Shown here: positions 1 to 6,116 of the stretch, one piece after another
How positions within the stretch are numbered: position 1 is the stretch's first letter
Layout of the letters: every line of letters begins with the position of its first letter
Origin: Pseudomonadota bacterium
GTDB taxonomy: Bacteria; Pseudomonadota; Gammaproteobacteria; Burkholderiales; Burkholderiaceae_E
Length of the DNA stretch: 6,703 nucleotides
Assembly: GCA_023388075.1 (NCBI GenBank)
Contig: JAEWGX010000020.1
Span: 1-6,703, forward strand
Reading direction: 5' to 3'
Notes under the pieces: generated by a model
What the model was told of the DNA's origin: nothing
The model's input: the letters and a program-made list of their open reading frames with translations, nothing else
Database searches by the model: none
Position numbers and translations under genes: made by a program

Positions 1-30
1 TCGCGAGAAGCCTTCATCAGGAGACATTCC

Positions 31-528
31 ATGCAGCAGACCGTCAAGCTGACAGTGAACGGCAAGCCGGTTTCCGTCACCGTCGATTCCCGCACCTTGC
101 TGGTGCAGCTCATCCGGGAGAACCTGGGGCTGACCGGCACGCACGTGGGCTGCGACACCGCCCAGTGCGGGGCTTGCACCATCCACATGAACGGGCGCGC
201 CATCAAGGCCTGTTCCATCCTGGCACTGCAGGCCGACGGCGCCGAGATCACCACCATCGAAGGCCTGTCCGTCGGTGGCCAGTTGCACCCGATGCAGGAA
301 GCGTTCCGCGATTGCCACGCGTTGCAGTGCGGATTCTGTACCCCGGGCATGGTGATGAGCGCCGTGCAACTGCTGCAGGACAATCCGAAGCCGACGGAAG
401 CCGAGATCCGTGAAGGGCTCGACGGCAACATCTGCCGATGCACCGGCTACCAGAACATCGTGCGTGCGGTCCGCCAGGTGGCTGACGGCGCCAAGGCGCC
501 GGTGCAGGCCCAGACCGCCAGCGCCTGA
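31..528 (+). CDS. coxS: CoxS-type [2Fe-2S] small subunit of a molybdenum hydroxylase
   Basis: This is the iron-sulfur subunit that carries electrons from the molybdenum site of CoxL to FAD in CoxM, in the cytoplasm. Its 165 residues match the family's usual length (about 150-170). The N-terminal ferredoxin-like domain shows the plant-type cluster ligands Cys41, Cys46, Cys49 and Cys61 (motif GCDTAQCGACT). The C-terminal helical domain shows the second cluster's ligands Cys100, Cys103, Cys135 and Cys137 (QCGFCTPGM and ICRCTGYQNI). Gln99 sits next to the pyranopterin in relatives. All eight cysteines are present, so both clusters should form. The last 15 or so residues are an Ala/Gln-rich tail without a recognised role. 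The start is set by AGGAGA at 19-24, six bases before ATG. It is the first gene of the S-L-M set. Any promoter lies left of the window. The family is certain; the physiological substrate of the complex is not. Confidence 0.96.
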   Translation: MQQTVKLTVNGKPVSVTVDSRTLLVQLIRENLGLTGTHVGCDTAQCGACTIHMNGRAIKACSILALQADGAEITTIEGLSVGGQLHPMQEAFRDCHALQCGFCTPGMVMSAVQLLQDNPKPTEAEIREGLDGNICRCTGYQNIVRAVRQVADGAKAPVQAQTASA

Positions 529-546
529 CACACCGGAACGGGACGC

Positions 547-564
547 CGCGGACACGCGTCCGCG
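547..564 (+). promoter_or_regulatory. Intercistronic hairpin just before the coxL ribosome binding site
   Basis: A perfect 7-bp inverted repeat (CGCGGAC / GTCCGCG) with the 4-base loop ACGC occupies 547-564. It ends two bases before the coxL Shine-Dalgarno sequence AAGGAGA (567-573). No T-run follows, so it does not look like a terminator. It could stabilise the 3' end of a processed coxS message or tune coxL translation. The pairing is seen directly; the role is inferred, and in DNA this GC-rich short hairpins also arise by chance. Confidence 0.45.
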
Positions 565-578
565 CAAAGGAGACATCA

Positions 579-2936
579 ATGACCGACCTGTCGAACTCAC
601 CGATCGGCAAGCCACTCACGCGCCGCGAAGACGCGCGCTTCCTCACCGGCGCCGGCCAGTACACGGACGACGTGACGATGCAAGGCCAGACCTACGCGGT
701 CTTCCTGCGCTCGCCGCATGCCCATGCCCGAATCCGCGGCGTCGATACCAAGGCGGCGGCGGCGGCCCCGGGCGTGGTCGCCGTCTTCACCGGCGCCGAC
801 CTGCAGGCGGCGAAGGTCAACGGCCTGCCGTGCGGATGGCTCATCCACAGCAAGGACGGCACGCCGATGAAGGAACCGGCGCATCCGGTGATCGCGCACG
901 AGAAGGTCCGCCACGTCGGCGACCAGGTGGCCCTGGTCATCGCGGAAACGGTGGTGCAGGCCAAGGACGCGGCCGAGCTCATCGAGGTGGACTACGAGGT
1001 GCTGCCCGCGGTCGCCGATACGGCCACCGCCGCCGGAAACGCCACCGCGGTCCACGACGACGTGCCCGACAACGTCTGCTACGACTGGGGCCATGGCGAC
1101 GCCGCCGCGGTGGACGCGGCATTCGCGCGTGCCGCGAAGGTGTCCACGCTCGAGTTCGTCAACAACCGGCTGATTCCGAACGCGATCGAGCCGCGGGCCG
1201 CCAACGTCACCTACAACCGCTCCGACGACAGCTACACGCTGTACGTCGCGAACCAGAACCCGCACGTGGAGCGCCTGCTGATGTGCGCCTTCGTGCTGGG
1301 ACTGCCGGAGTCCAAGGTCCGGGTGATCGCCCCGGACGTGGGCGGGGGCTTCGGCTCCAAGATCTTCCTCTATCCCGAGGAGACGGCGATCCTCTGGGCG
1401 TCCAAGCACGTCGGCCGGCCCATCAAGTGGACCGCCGAGCGCAGCGAGTCGTTCCTGACCGACTGCCACGGCCGTGACCACGTCACCAAGGTCGAGCTCG
1501 CGATGGACGAGAAGGCCAACTTCCTCGCGCTGCGGGTGGACACGATCGCCAACGTCGGCGCCTACCTGTCCACGTTCGCCTCGTCGGTGCCGACGATCCT
1601 CTACGGGACGCTGCTGGCCGGACAGTACAAGACGCCGGCGATCTACTGCTCGGTCAAGGCGGTATTCACCAACACCGCGCCGGTCGATGCGTACCGCGGC
1701 GCGGGCCGCCCGGAGGCGACCTTCGTCGTGGAGCGCATCGTCGAGCGCGCCGCGCGCGACATGAAGATGGATCCGGCGGCCATCCGGCGCCAGAACTTCA
1801 TCACCGAGTTCCCGTACGCCACGCCGGTTGGCCTCACCTACGACATCGGCGACTATGGCGCGACGCTGGACCGCGCGCTCGAGATCGCGGACGTGGCGGG
1901 CTTCCCGGCACGCAAGGCGGAGTCCGAGCGCAAGGGCAAGCTGCGTGGCCTCGGCTACTCGTGCTACATCGAGGCCTGCGGGCTCGCGCCCTCCAACATC
2001 GCCGGCGCGCTCGGTGCCCGCGCCGGCCTGTTCGAGGCGGGCGAGGTACGGGTGCACCCGACCGGCACCGTGACCGTGTTCACCGGCTCGCACAGCCACG
2101 GGCAGGGCCACGAAACCACCTTCGCCCAGGTGGTTGCCGGCCGGCTCGGCATCCCGGTGGAAAGCGTGGAGATCGTCCACGGCGATACCGGGCGCATTCC
2201 GTTCGGCATGGGCACTTACGGCAGCCGTTCGCTCGCGGTCGGCGGCACCGCCATCGTCAAGGCGGTGGACAAGATCATCGCCAAGGGCAAGAAGATCGCC
2301 GCTCACCTGCTCGAGGCCGCGGATACCGACATCGAGTTCGAGGACGGCGAGTTCAAGGTGGCCGGCACCGACAAGAAGCTGCCGTTCGGCCAGGTGGCGC
2401 TCACCGCCTACGTGCCGCACAACTTCCCGCTCGACAAGCTCGAGCCGGGCCTCAACGAGAACGCCTTCTACGATCCCACCAACTTCACCTATCCGGCCGG
2501 CTCCTACGTCTGCGAGGTCGAGATCGACAAGGACACCGGCCGCGCGACGGTGGCGCGCTTCACCGCGGTGGATGACTTCGGCAACGTCATCAACCCGATG
2601 ATCGTCGAAGGCCAGGTCCAGGGTGGCATTGCGCAAGGCCTCGGCCAGGCGATGATGGAAGCGGCCGTCTACGAGAAGGAGTCCGGCCAGCTTCTCACCG
2701 GCTCGCTGATGGATTATGCGATGCCCAGGGCGCAGGACCTGCCGAACTTCGACATCAGCACCTGCGTCACCCCCTGCACCCACAACCCGCTCGGCGTGAA
2801 GGGCTGCGGCGAAGCCGGCGCGATCGGCTCGCCGCCGGCCTTCATCAACGCGGTGACCGATGCGATCGGCAGCGAGGACATCGCCATGCCCGCGACGCCC
2901 GAGCGCATATGGCGCGCCATCCACAAGACTGCATGA
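579..2936 (+). CDS. coxL: CoxL-type large subunit, form II, molybdopterin-binding aldehyde oxidase/xanthine dehydrogenase family
   Basis: This is the catalytic subunit, which binds the Mo-molybdopterin cytosine dinucleotide cofactor. Its 785 residues are close to CoxL proteins (about 780-810). In order it shows the N-terminal motif GKPLTRREDARFLTGAGQY (10-28), Gln226 in NQNPH (the glutamine beside molybdenum), GGGFGSK (255-261), the active-site loop AYRGAGR (371-377), SHSHGQGHE (504-512), and the catalytic glutamate Glu745 in KGCGEAG. The loop is the form II signature: Gly374 stands where form I CO dehydrogenase has the copper-binding cysteine. Form II proteins are routinely named CO dehydrogenase, but CO oxidation by them is disputed, and the same subfamily includes dehydrogenases for N-heterocycles and aldehydes. 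The ATG at 579 is preceded by AAGGAGA with five bases of spacing. There is no signal peptide. Mo-hydroxylase identity is very secure; the substrate is unknown. Confidence 0.95.
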   Translation: MTDLSNSPIGKPLTRREDARFLTGAGQYTDDVTMQGQTYAVFLRSPHAHARIRGVDTKAAAAAPGVVAVFTGADLQAAKVNGLPCGWLIHSKDGTPMKEPAHPVIAHEKVRHVGDQVALVIAETVVQAKDAAELIEVDYEVLPAVADTATAAGNATAVHDDVPDNVCYDWGHGDAAAVDAAFARAAKVSTLEFVNNRLIPNAIEPRAANVTYNRSDDSYTLYVANQNPHVERLLMCAFVLGLPESKVRVIAPDVGGGFGSKIFLYPEETAILWASKHVGRPIKWTAERSESFLTDCHGRDHVTKVELAMDEKANFLALRVDTIANVGAYLSTFASSVPTILYGTLLAGQYKTPAIYCSVKAVFTNTAPVDAYRGAGRPEATFVVERIVERAARDMKMDPAAIRRQNFITEFPYATPVGLTYDIGDYGATLDRALEIADVAGFPARKAESERKGKLRGLGYSCYIEACGLAPSNIAGALGARAGLFEAGEVRVHPTGTVTVFTGSHSHGQGHETTFAQVVAGRLGIPVESVEIVHGDTGRIPFGMGTYGSRSLAVGGTAIVKAVDKIIAKGKKIAAHLLEAADTDIEFEDGEFKVAGTDKKLPFGQVALTAYVPHNFPLDKLEPGLNENAFYDPTNFTYPAGSYVCEVEIDKDTGRATVARFTAVDDFGNVINPMIVEGQVQGGIAQGLGQAMMEAAVYEKESGQLLTGSLMDYAMPRAQDLPNFDISTCVTPCTHNPLGVKGCGEAGAIGSPPAFINAVTDAIGSEDIAMPATPERIWRAIHKTA

Positions 2937-2951
2937 TGAATCTGCCCCAAC

Positions 2952-3016
2952 GCCCGCTACGCTCGCTGCCCCCGAAGGGGCACGTCAGTGGCTTCGGGCG
3001 GCCGGGCGCCACTGAC
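2952..3016 (+). repeat. Intergenic GC-rich palindromic element with two tandem hairpins
   Basis: The 94 bases between coxL and coxM carry two adjacent hairpins. The first is a 5-bp stem with a CGAA loop (GCCCC-CGAA-GGGGC, 2968-2981). The second has perfect 9-bp arms GTCAGTGGC (2984-2992) and GCCACTGAC (3008-3016) around a 15-base loop that contains CGGCCG. The wording, including CTACGCTCGCTGCCCCCGAA and CTTCGGGCGGCC, resembles from memory a family of short intergenic palindromes common in Comamonadaceae and related Burkholderiales. Only one copy lies in this window, so the repeat status rests on recall. The second hairpin ends two bases before the coxM Shine-Dalgarno sequence. No T-run follows either stem, so read-through into coxM is expected, perhaps with altered message stability. 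Confidence 0.55.
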
Positions 3017-3030
3017 TAGGAGACCCCTTC

Positions 3031-3825
3031 ATGTACGCATTCGAATACAAGCGGCCAGCCTCGGTGAAGGATGCGGTCGGAGCGGCGGCCGGCGATGCGC
3101 GCTACCTCGCGGGCGGCCAGAGCCTGGTGCAGTCGATGAGGCTGCGGCTCGCGTCGGCGCCCACGCTGGTCGATCTCGGCGGCATCGCGGACCTGCGGGC
3201 CATCCAGGTGGACGCAAGCTCGGTCACCATCGGGGCGATGGTGACCCACGCCTCCGTGGCCCGCTCGCGCGAGGTCGCCAACGCGATCCCGGCGCTGGCC
3301 GAGCTGGCCGCCGGGATCGGCGATCCGATGGTGCGCAACATGGGCACCATCGGCGGCTCCATCGCCAATGCGGATCCGGCCGCGGACTATCCGGCCGCGG
3401 TGGTCGCGCTCGACGCCACCATCAGGACCGACCGCCGCAGCATCGCCGCGGGCGATTTCTTCAAGGGCCTCTTCGAGACAGCGCTCGAGCCGGGCGAGAT
3501 GATCCAGTCCGTCAGCTTCCCGATCGTCAGGAAGGCGGCATACCAGAAGCTGCGCCAGCCCGCCTCGCGCTTCGCGCTGGTGGGCGTCTTCGTCGCCAGC
3601 GGACCCAACGGGCCCCGCGTCGCGGTGACCGGGGCCGGGCCGACGGTGTTCCGGGTCGCCGAGATGGAGAAGGCGCTCGCCTCCAACTTCTCGGCCGACG
3701 CGGTGAGCGGGATCAAGGTGCCGGCGGCGGGCCTCAGCAGCGACCTGCACGGCTCGGCCGAGTATCGCGCGGCGATGATCTCGGTGATGGCCGCACGCGC
3801 GGTGGCGGCAGCCGCCGCGCGCTGA
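3031..3825 (+). CDS. coxM: CoxM-type FAD-binding medium subunit
   Basis: This is the flavoprotein subunit that takes electrons from the CoxS clusters and passes them to the respiratory chain or another acceptor. It belongs to the FAD-binding family of molybdopterin dehydrogenases (PCMH/VAO type). It shows both expected FAD motifs: AGGQS at 27-31 (AGGHS in the Oligotropha protein) and TIGGSIANADPAADYP at 106-121. The C-terminal part has the typical ending with SAEYRAAMISVMAARAV, as in the CO dehydrogenase flavoprotein C-terminal domain. At 264 residues it is somewhat shorter than Oligotropha CoxM (288), but both domains are complete. The start is set by TAGGAGA at 3017-3023, seven bases before ATG, and the sequence MYAFEYKRPASV is a typical N-terminus. 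Its position third, after S and L, fits a form II cluster. No membrane segment or signal peptide is seen. Confidence 0.95.
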   Translation: MYAFEYKRPASVKDAVGAAAGDARYLAGGQSLVQSMRLRLASAPTLVDLGGIADLRAIQVDASSVTIGAMVTHASVARSREVANAIPALAELAAGIGDPMVRNMGTIGGSIANADPAADYPAAVVALDATIRTDRRSIAAGDFFKGLFETALEPGEMIQSVSFPIVRKAAYQKLRQPASRFALVGVFVASGPNGPRVAVTGAGPTVFRVAEMEKALASNFSADAVSGIKVPAAGLSSDLHGSAEYRAAMISVMAARAVAAAAAR

Positions 3826-3832
3826 GCGCGCG
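3816..3832 (+). other. GC hairpin holding the coxM stop codon in its loop
   Basis: A perfect 7-bp stem (CGCGCGC / GCGCGCG) flanks the three bases TGA, which are the coxM stop codon. A three-base loop is the minimum, so in RNA the closing pair may open. No T-run follows, so a classic intrinsic terminator is not supported. Alternating CG of this kind also arises by chance in Ala/Arg-rich coding ends at this GC content. Confidence 0.35.
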
Positions 3833-3858
3833 CGGCAAAGACGCGGCATCGTTGGGGA

Positions 3859-3914
3859 GCGCCCGGGAAGCGGCGAACCGCAGGGCGCCCATGCACGCGC
3901 AGGCGCCGGGCGCC
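3859..3914 (+). other. Structured spacer between the enzyme genes and the accessory genes
   Basis: The spacer holds a compound hairpin: outer arms GCGCCC (3859-3864) and GGGCGC (3883-3888), and inside them a 4-bp stem with a CGAA tetraloop (GCGG-CGAA-CCGC, 3870-3881). A second small stem (GGCG / CGCC, 3902-3914) follows. There is no T-run, so this is not a canonical intrinsic terminator. It may still slow or partly stop transcription from coxSLM, or protect the 3' end of that message. Pairings are seen directly; function is inferred. Confidence 0.35.
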
Positions 3915-3937
3915 GGCCCACGCGAACCGGACCGCCT

Positions 3938-3946
3938 TGCTACACT
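3938..3946 (+). promoter_or_regulatory. Extended -10 promoter-like element for coxD, possibly giving a leaderless transcript
   Basis: TGC-TACACT matches the extended -10 pattern (TGn followed by a hexamer that agrees with TATAAT at 4 of 6 positions). It ends six bases before the coxD ATG, so transcription would begin at or next to the A of the start codon. The run CCCCCC between box and ATG contains no Shine-Dalgarno sequence, which fits a leaderless message. No good -35 hexamer is visible at the usual distance. This layout occurs often before leaderless genes in high-GC proteobacteria, by recall. Confidence 0.45.
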
Positions 3947-3952
3947 CCCCCC

Positions 3953-4858
3953 ATGCCGCCCTCCTCCGTCGACGAAGTCACCGATCTCCTCGCTCGCGGA
4001 AGCTACCTCGCCGACCGCCGCCTCTCCACGGCGCTCTTCCTGAGCCTGCGACTGCAGCGCCCCTTGCTGCTCGAAGGGGAGGCCGGTGTCGGCAAGACGG
4101 AGATCGCCAAGGTGCTTGCCAGCGCCCTGGATACGCGGCTGATTCGCCTGCAGTGCTACGAGGGCCTGGATGTCACGCAGGCCGCCTATGAATGGAACGT
4201 CGCCCGGCAGATGCTGGAGATCCGGCTGGGCGAGGCGAGCGGCGCCGCCCGCAGCGACGACTTCGCCCGCTCCCTCTATCGGCGCGAGCTCCTCATCGAG
4301 CGGCCGCTGTTGCAGGCGCTCACGCAGCCACGGCCGCCGGTGCTCCTGATCGACGAGCTCGACCGCGCCGACGAGCCGTTCGAGGCATTCCTGCTGGAGA
4401 TCCTCTCCGAGTACCAGATGAGCATCCCGGAGTTCGGGACGGTGAAGGCCGTGCAGCCGCCCATGGTCGTCATCACCTCGAACCGCACGCGCGAGATCCA
4501 CGATGCGCTCAAGCGTCGCTGCCTCTATGCCTGGGTGGACTATCCGGACGTGGCGCGAGAGCTTGCCATCGTGCGGCTCAAGGCATCGGGGGCGAACGAG
4601 CGCCTCGCGCTGCAGATCGTCGAGTTCGTGCAGCAGGCGCGGCGGCTCGACCTCTTCAAGGCGCCGGGGGTGGCGGAGACGATCGACTGGACCAACGCCC
4701 TGATCGCGCTGGACGCGATCAGCCTCGACCCCGATACGGTCAACGACACCCTCGGTGTGCTGCTCAAGTACCAGGACGACATCGCGCGGATGCAGTCGGG
4801 CGACGTGGCCCGGATCCTGGAAGAGCTCCGCGCGCGCGCCCTCCTTGCCGGCGAGTAG
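3953..4858 (+). CDS. coxD: CoxD-like MoxR-family AAA+ ATPase
   Basis: This is a AAA+ ATPase of the MoxR group. In Oligotropha CoxD is membrane-associated and needed to assemble the [CuSMoO2] site of CO dehydrogenase; here it presumably remodels the CoxSLM active site together with CoxE. Its 301 residues match Oligotropha CoxD (295). Walker A is GEAGVGKT (42-49), Walker B is LLIDELD with Asp134 and Glu135, sensor 1 is Asn177 in TSNRT, and an arginine-rich turn ALKRRC (185-190) follows. The C-terminal helical lid runs from about residue 195 to the end. All ATPase residues are intact. ATG 3953 has no Shine-Dalgarno sequence but lies directly behind a -10-like box, which suggests leaderless expression. 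It is 127 bases from coxM and 28 bases from coxE. It is odd that a copper-site maturation factor accompanies a CoxL without the copper-binding cysteine; form II clusters commonly keep coxD, so the ATPase probably has a wider role, such as sulfuration of molybdenum. Confidence 0.93.
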   Translation: MPPSSVDEVTDLLARGSYLADRRLSTALFLSLRLQRPLLLEGEAGVGKTEIAKVLASALDTRLIRLQCYEGLDVTQAAYEWNVARQMLEIRLGEASGAARSDDFARSLYRRELLIERPLLQALTQPRPPVLLIDELDRADEPFEAFLLEILSEYQMSIPEFGTVKAVQPPMVVITSNRTREIHDALKRRCLYAWVDYPDVARELAIVRLKASGANERLALQIVEFVQQARRLDLFKAPGVAETIDWTNALIALDAISLDPDTVNDTLGVLLKYQDDIARMQSGDVARILEELRARALLAGE

Positions 4859-4871
4859 CCTGCGGGCGGCG

Positions 4872-4878
4872 AAGGGAG
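4872..4878 (+). promoter_or_regulatory. Ribosome binding site that decides the coxE start
   Basis: AAGGGAG lies eight bases before ATG 4887. The coxE frame is open further upstream, with an earlier ATG at 4755 inside coxD, but that one has no such site and would add 44 residues (Ser/Arg/Ala-rich, unlike CoxE) that only mirror coxD in another frame. The later start is therefore preferred. Confidence 0.75.
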
Positions 4879-4886
4879 CATCCGCC

Positions 4887-6116
4887 ATGGCCCCGGGCGG
4901 CAGCGGCAACCACCATATCGTCGACAACATCGTCCACTTCGCGCGAGTGCTGCGCGCGGCCGGGTTGCCAGCCGGGCCCGACCGGGTGCTGCGCGCGATC
5001 GAGGCGATCGAGCTGGTCGGCGTCACCCGTCGCAGCGATGTCCACGCGGCGCTCGCCGCCGTCATGCTGGACCGGCACGAGCACCAGGCGGTCTTCGATG
5101 CCGCCTTCGAGGCCTTCTGGCGCGACCCGAAGCTGCTCGAGCGGCTGATGTACCTCGCCCTGCCCAAGGTGAGCGGTCGCGCCGAGCCCGACGCGCAGGC
5201 CATGCGGCGCCTGCAGGAGGCGCTCGCCACCCGCCCGCCCGGCGCGCCGCCGCGCGCGCCCGAGGAAGGCAGCGAGGAACGCTTCGAGGCGACGCTGACC
5301 TGGTCGGATCGCGAACGGCTGCAGCACGCGGACTTCGCGACGATGACCAGCGACGAGTTCGCGCAGGCCAAGCGCCTGGCGCAGGCGATGCCGCTGCCGC
5401 TCACGCCCCTCGTCACCCGCCGTCACGTGCGCGCCGCATCGGGCCGCCCCGACCTCAAGCGCACGCTGCAGCGCTCGCTGCGGGCCCCTGACAGCCTGAT
5501 ACCCGCGTGGTCCGCGCCCAGGCGGCGACCGCCGCCGCTGGTCGTGCTGCTCGACATCTCCGGCTCGATGGAGCGCTACACCCGGCTCTTCCTGCACTTC
5601 GTGCACGGCCTTTCGCAGCGGCACACGGTGCACACGCTGGTGTTCGGCACGCGCCTCACCAACATCAGTCATTGCCTGCGCCACCGGGACCCGGACCTGG
5701 CGTTGCAACGCGCCGATGCGATGGTGCAGGATTGGGGTGGGGGCACGCGCATCACCACCAACCTGCGCGCCTTCAACCGGCTGTGGGCGCGGCGGCTGCT
5801 GACCGGCAACGCCGCGATGCTGCTGGTGACCGACGGCCTCGACCGGGACGAAGGCGGCGACCTCGCGCGCGAGGCCGCCCTGCTGTCACGCTTCGCCCAC
5901 CAGCTCGTCTGGCTCAACCCCTTGCTACGATTCGAGGGATTCGCCCCGAAGGCGGCCGGCATCCGGGCTATCCTGCCCCATGTCGATCGCTTCCTGCCGA
6001 TGCACAACCTGGCAAGCCTTGCGGACCTCGGCCGCGCGTTGCGCCTCGCAACCGGCCCGCGTCAGGCCGGAAGGTCAGCCACCAACACGGAACTGCGACA
6101 TGAACCTGCAAGGTGA
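4887..6116 (+). CDS. coxE: CoxE-like von Willebrand factor A domain protein
   Basis: CoxE proteins pair with the MoxR ATPase CoxD in maturing the CO dehydrogenase active site; MoxR/VWA pairs act as metal-dependent chaperones in several systems. The product has 409 residues (Oligotropha CoxE has 399). The first 100 or so residues are a helical domain, followed by a Pro/Ala/Glu-rich linker (about 112-132) and the conserved stretch DFATMTSDEF. The VWA domain begins near residue 215 and has a complete metal-ion-dependent adhesion site: DISGSM (Asp223, Ser225, Ser227), Thr287 in GGGTRITTNL and Asp316 in VTDG. Metal binding should therefore be intact. No signal peptide or membrane helix is seen, which agrees with action in the cytoplasm beside CoxD. 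The start at 4887 has a good ribosome binding site. The 3' end overlaps coxG by 17 bases. The reversed or alternative identification as a generic VWA protein is unlikely given the neighbours. Confidence 0.93.
   Translation: MAPGGSGNHHIVDNIVHFARVLRAAGLPAGPDRVLRAIEAIELVGVTRRSDVHAALAAVMLDRHEHQAVFDAAFEAFWRDPKLLERLMYLALPKVSGRAEPDAQAMRRLQEALATRPPGAPPRAPEEGSEERFEATLTWSDRERLQHADFATMTSDEFAQAKRLAQAMPLPLTPLVTRRHVRAASGRPDLKRTLQRSLRAPDSLIPAWSAPRRRPPPLVVLLDISGSMERYTRLFLHFVHGLSQRHTVHTLVFGTRLTNISHCLRHRDPDLALQRADAMVQDWGGGTRITTNLRAFNRLWARRLLTGNAAMLLVTDGLDRDEGGDLAREAALLSRFAHQLVWLNPLLRFEGFAPKAAGIRAILPHVDRFLPMHNLASLADLGRALRLATGPRQAGRSATNTELRHEPAR

Noticed and set aside
597..2924. A 775-codon open frame on the - strand that lies opposite almost all of coxL
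   Set aside because: It mirrors coxL codon by codon, has the Arg/His/Val/Asp-rich make-up of a GC-rich antisense shadow and no recognisable motif. Long antisense frames are normal at this GC content, and coxL has complete family motifs.
579..2936. Assignment of CoxL as a proven form I CO dehydrogenase
   Set aside because: The active-site loop is AYRGAGR, not AYRCSFR, and the gene order is S-L-M, not M-S-L.
2968..3016. Rho-independent terminator between coxL and coxM
   Set aside because: The stems are strong, but no T-run follows either one, and coxM encodes the obligate third subunit with a ribosome binding site just behind, so read-through is expected.
2988..4043. A 351-codon + strand frame across coxM and the coxM-coxD gap
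   Set aside because: It is out of frame with coxM, which has both FAD motifs and a ribosome binding site, and its product is Arg/Gly-rich without motifs. The ATG at 3891 in the gap likewise has no ribosome binding site and leads only into this shadow frame.
4755..4886. Longer coxE start at ATG 4755 inside coxD
   Set aside because: The added 44 residues do not resemble CoxE and overlap the conserved coxD end. ATG 4887 has AAGGGAG eight bases upstream.
3734..5416. A 560-codon open frame on the - strand opposite the coxM end, coxD and part of coxE
   Set aside because: It spans three real genes and their gaps, contains low-complexity Arg/Ser/Ala sequence and no domain, and is explained by third-position G/C bias.
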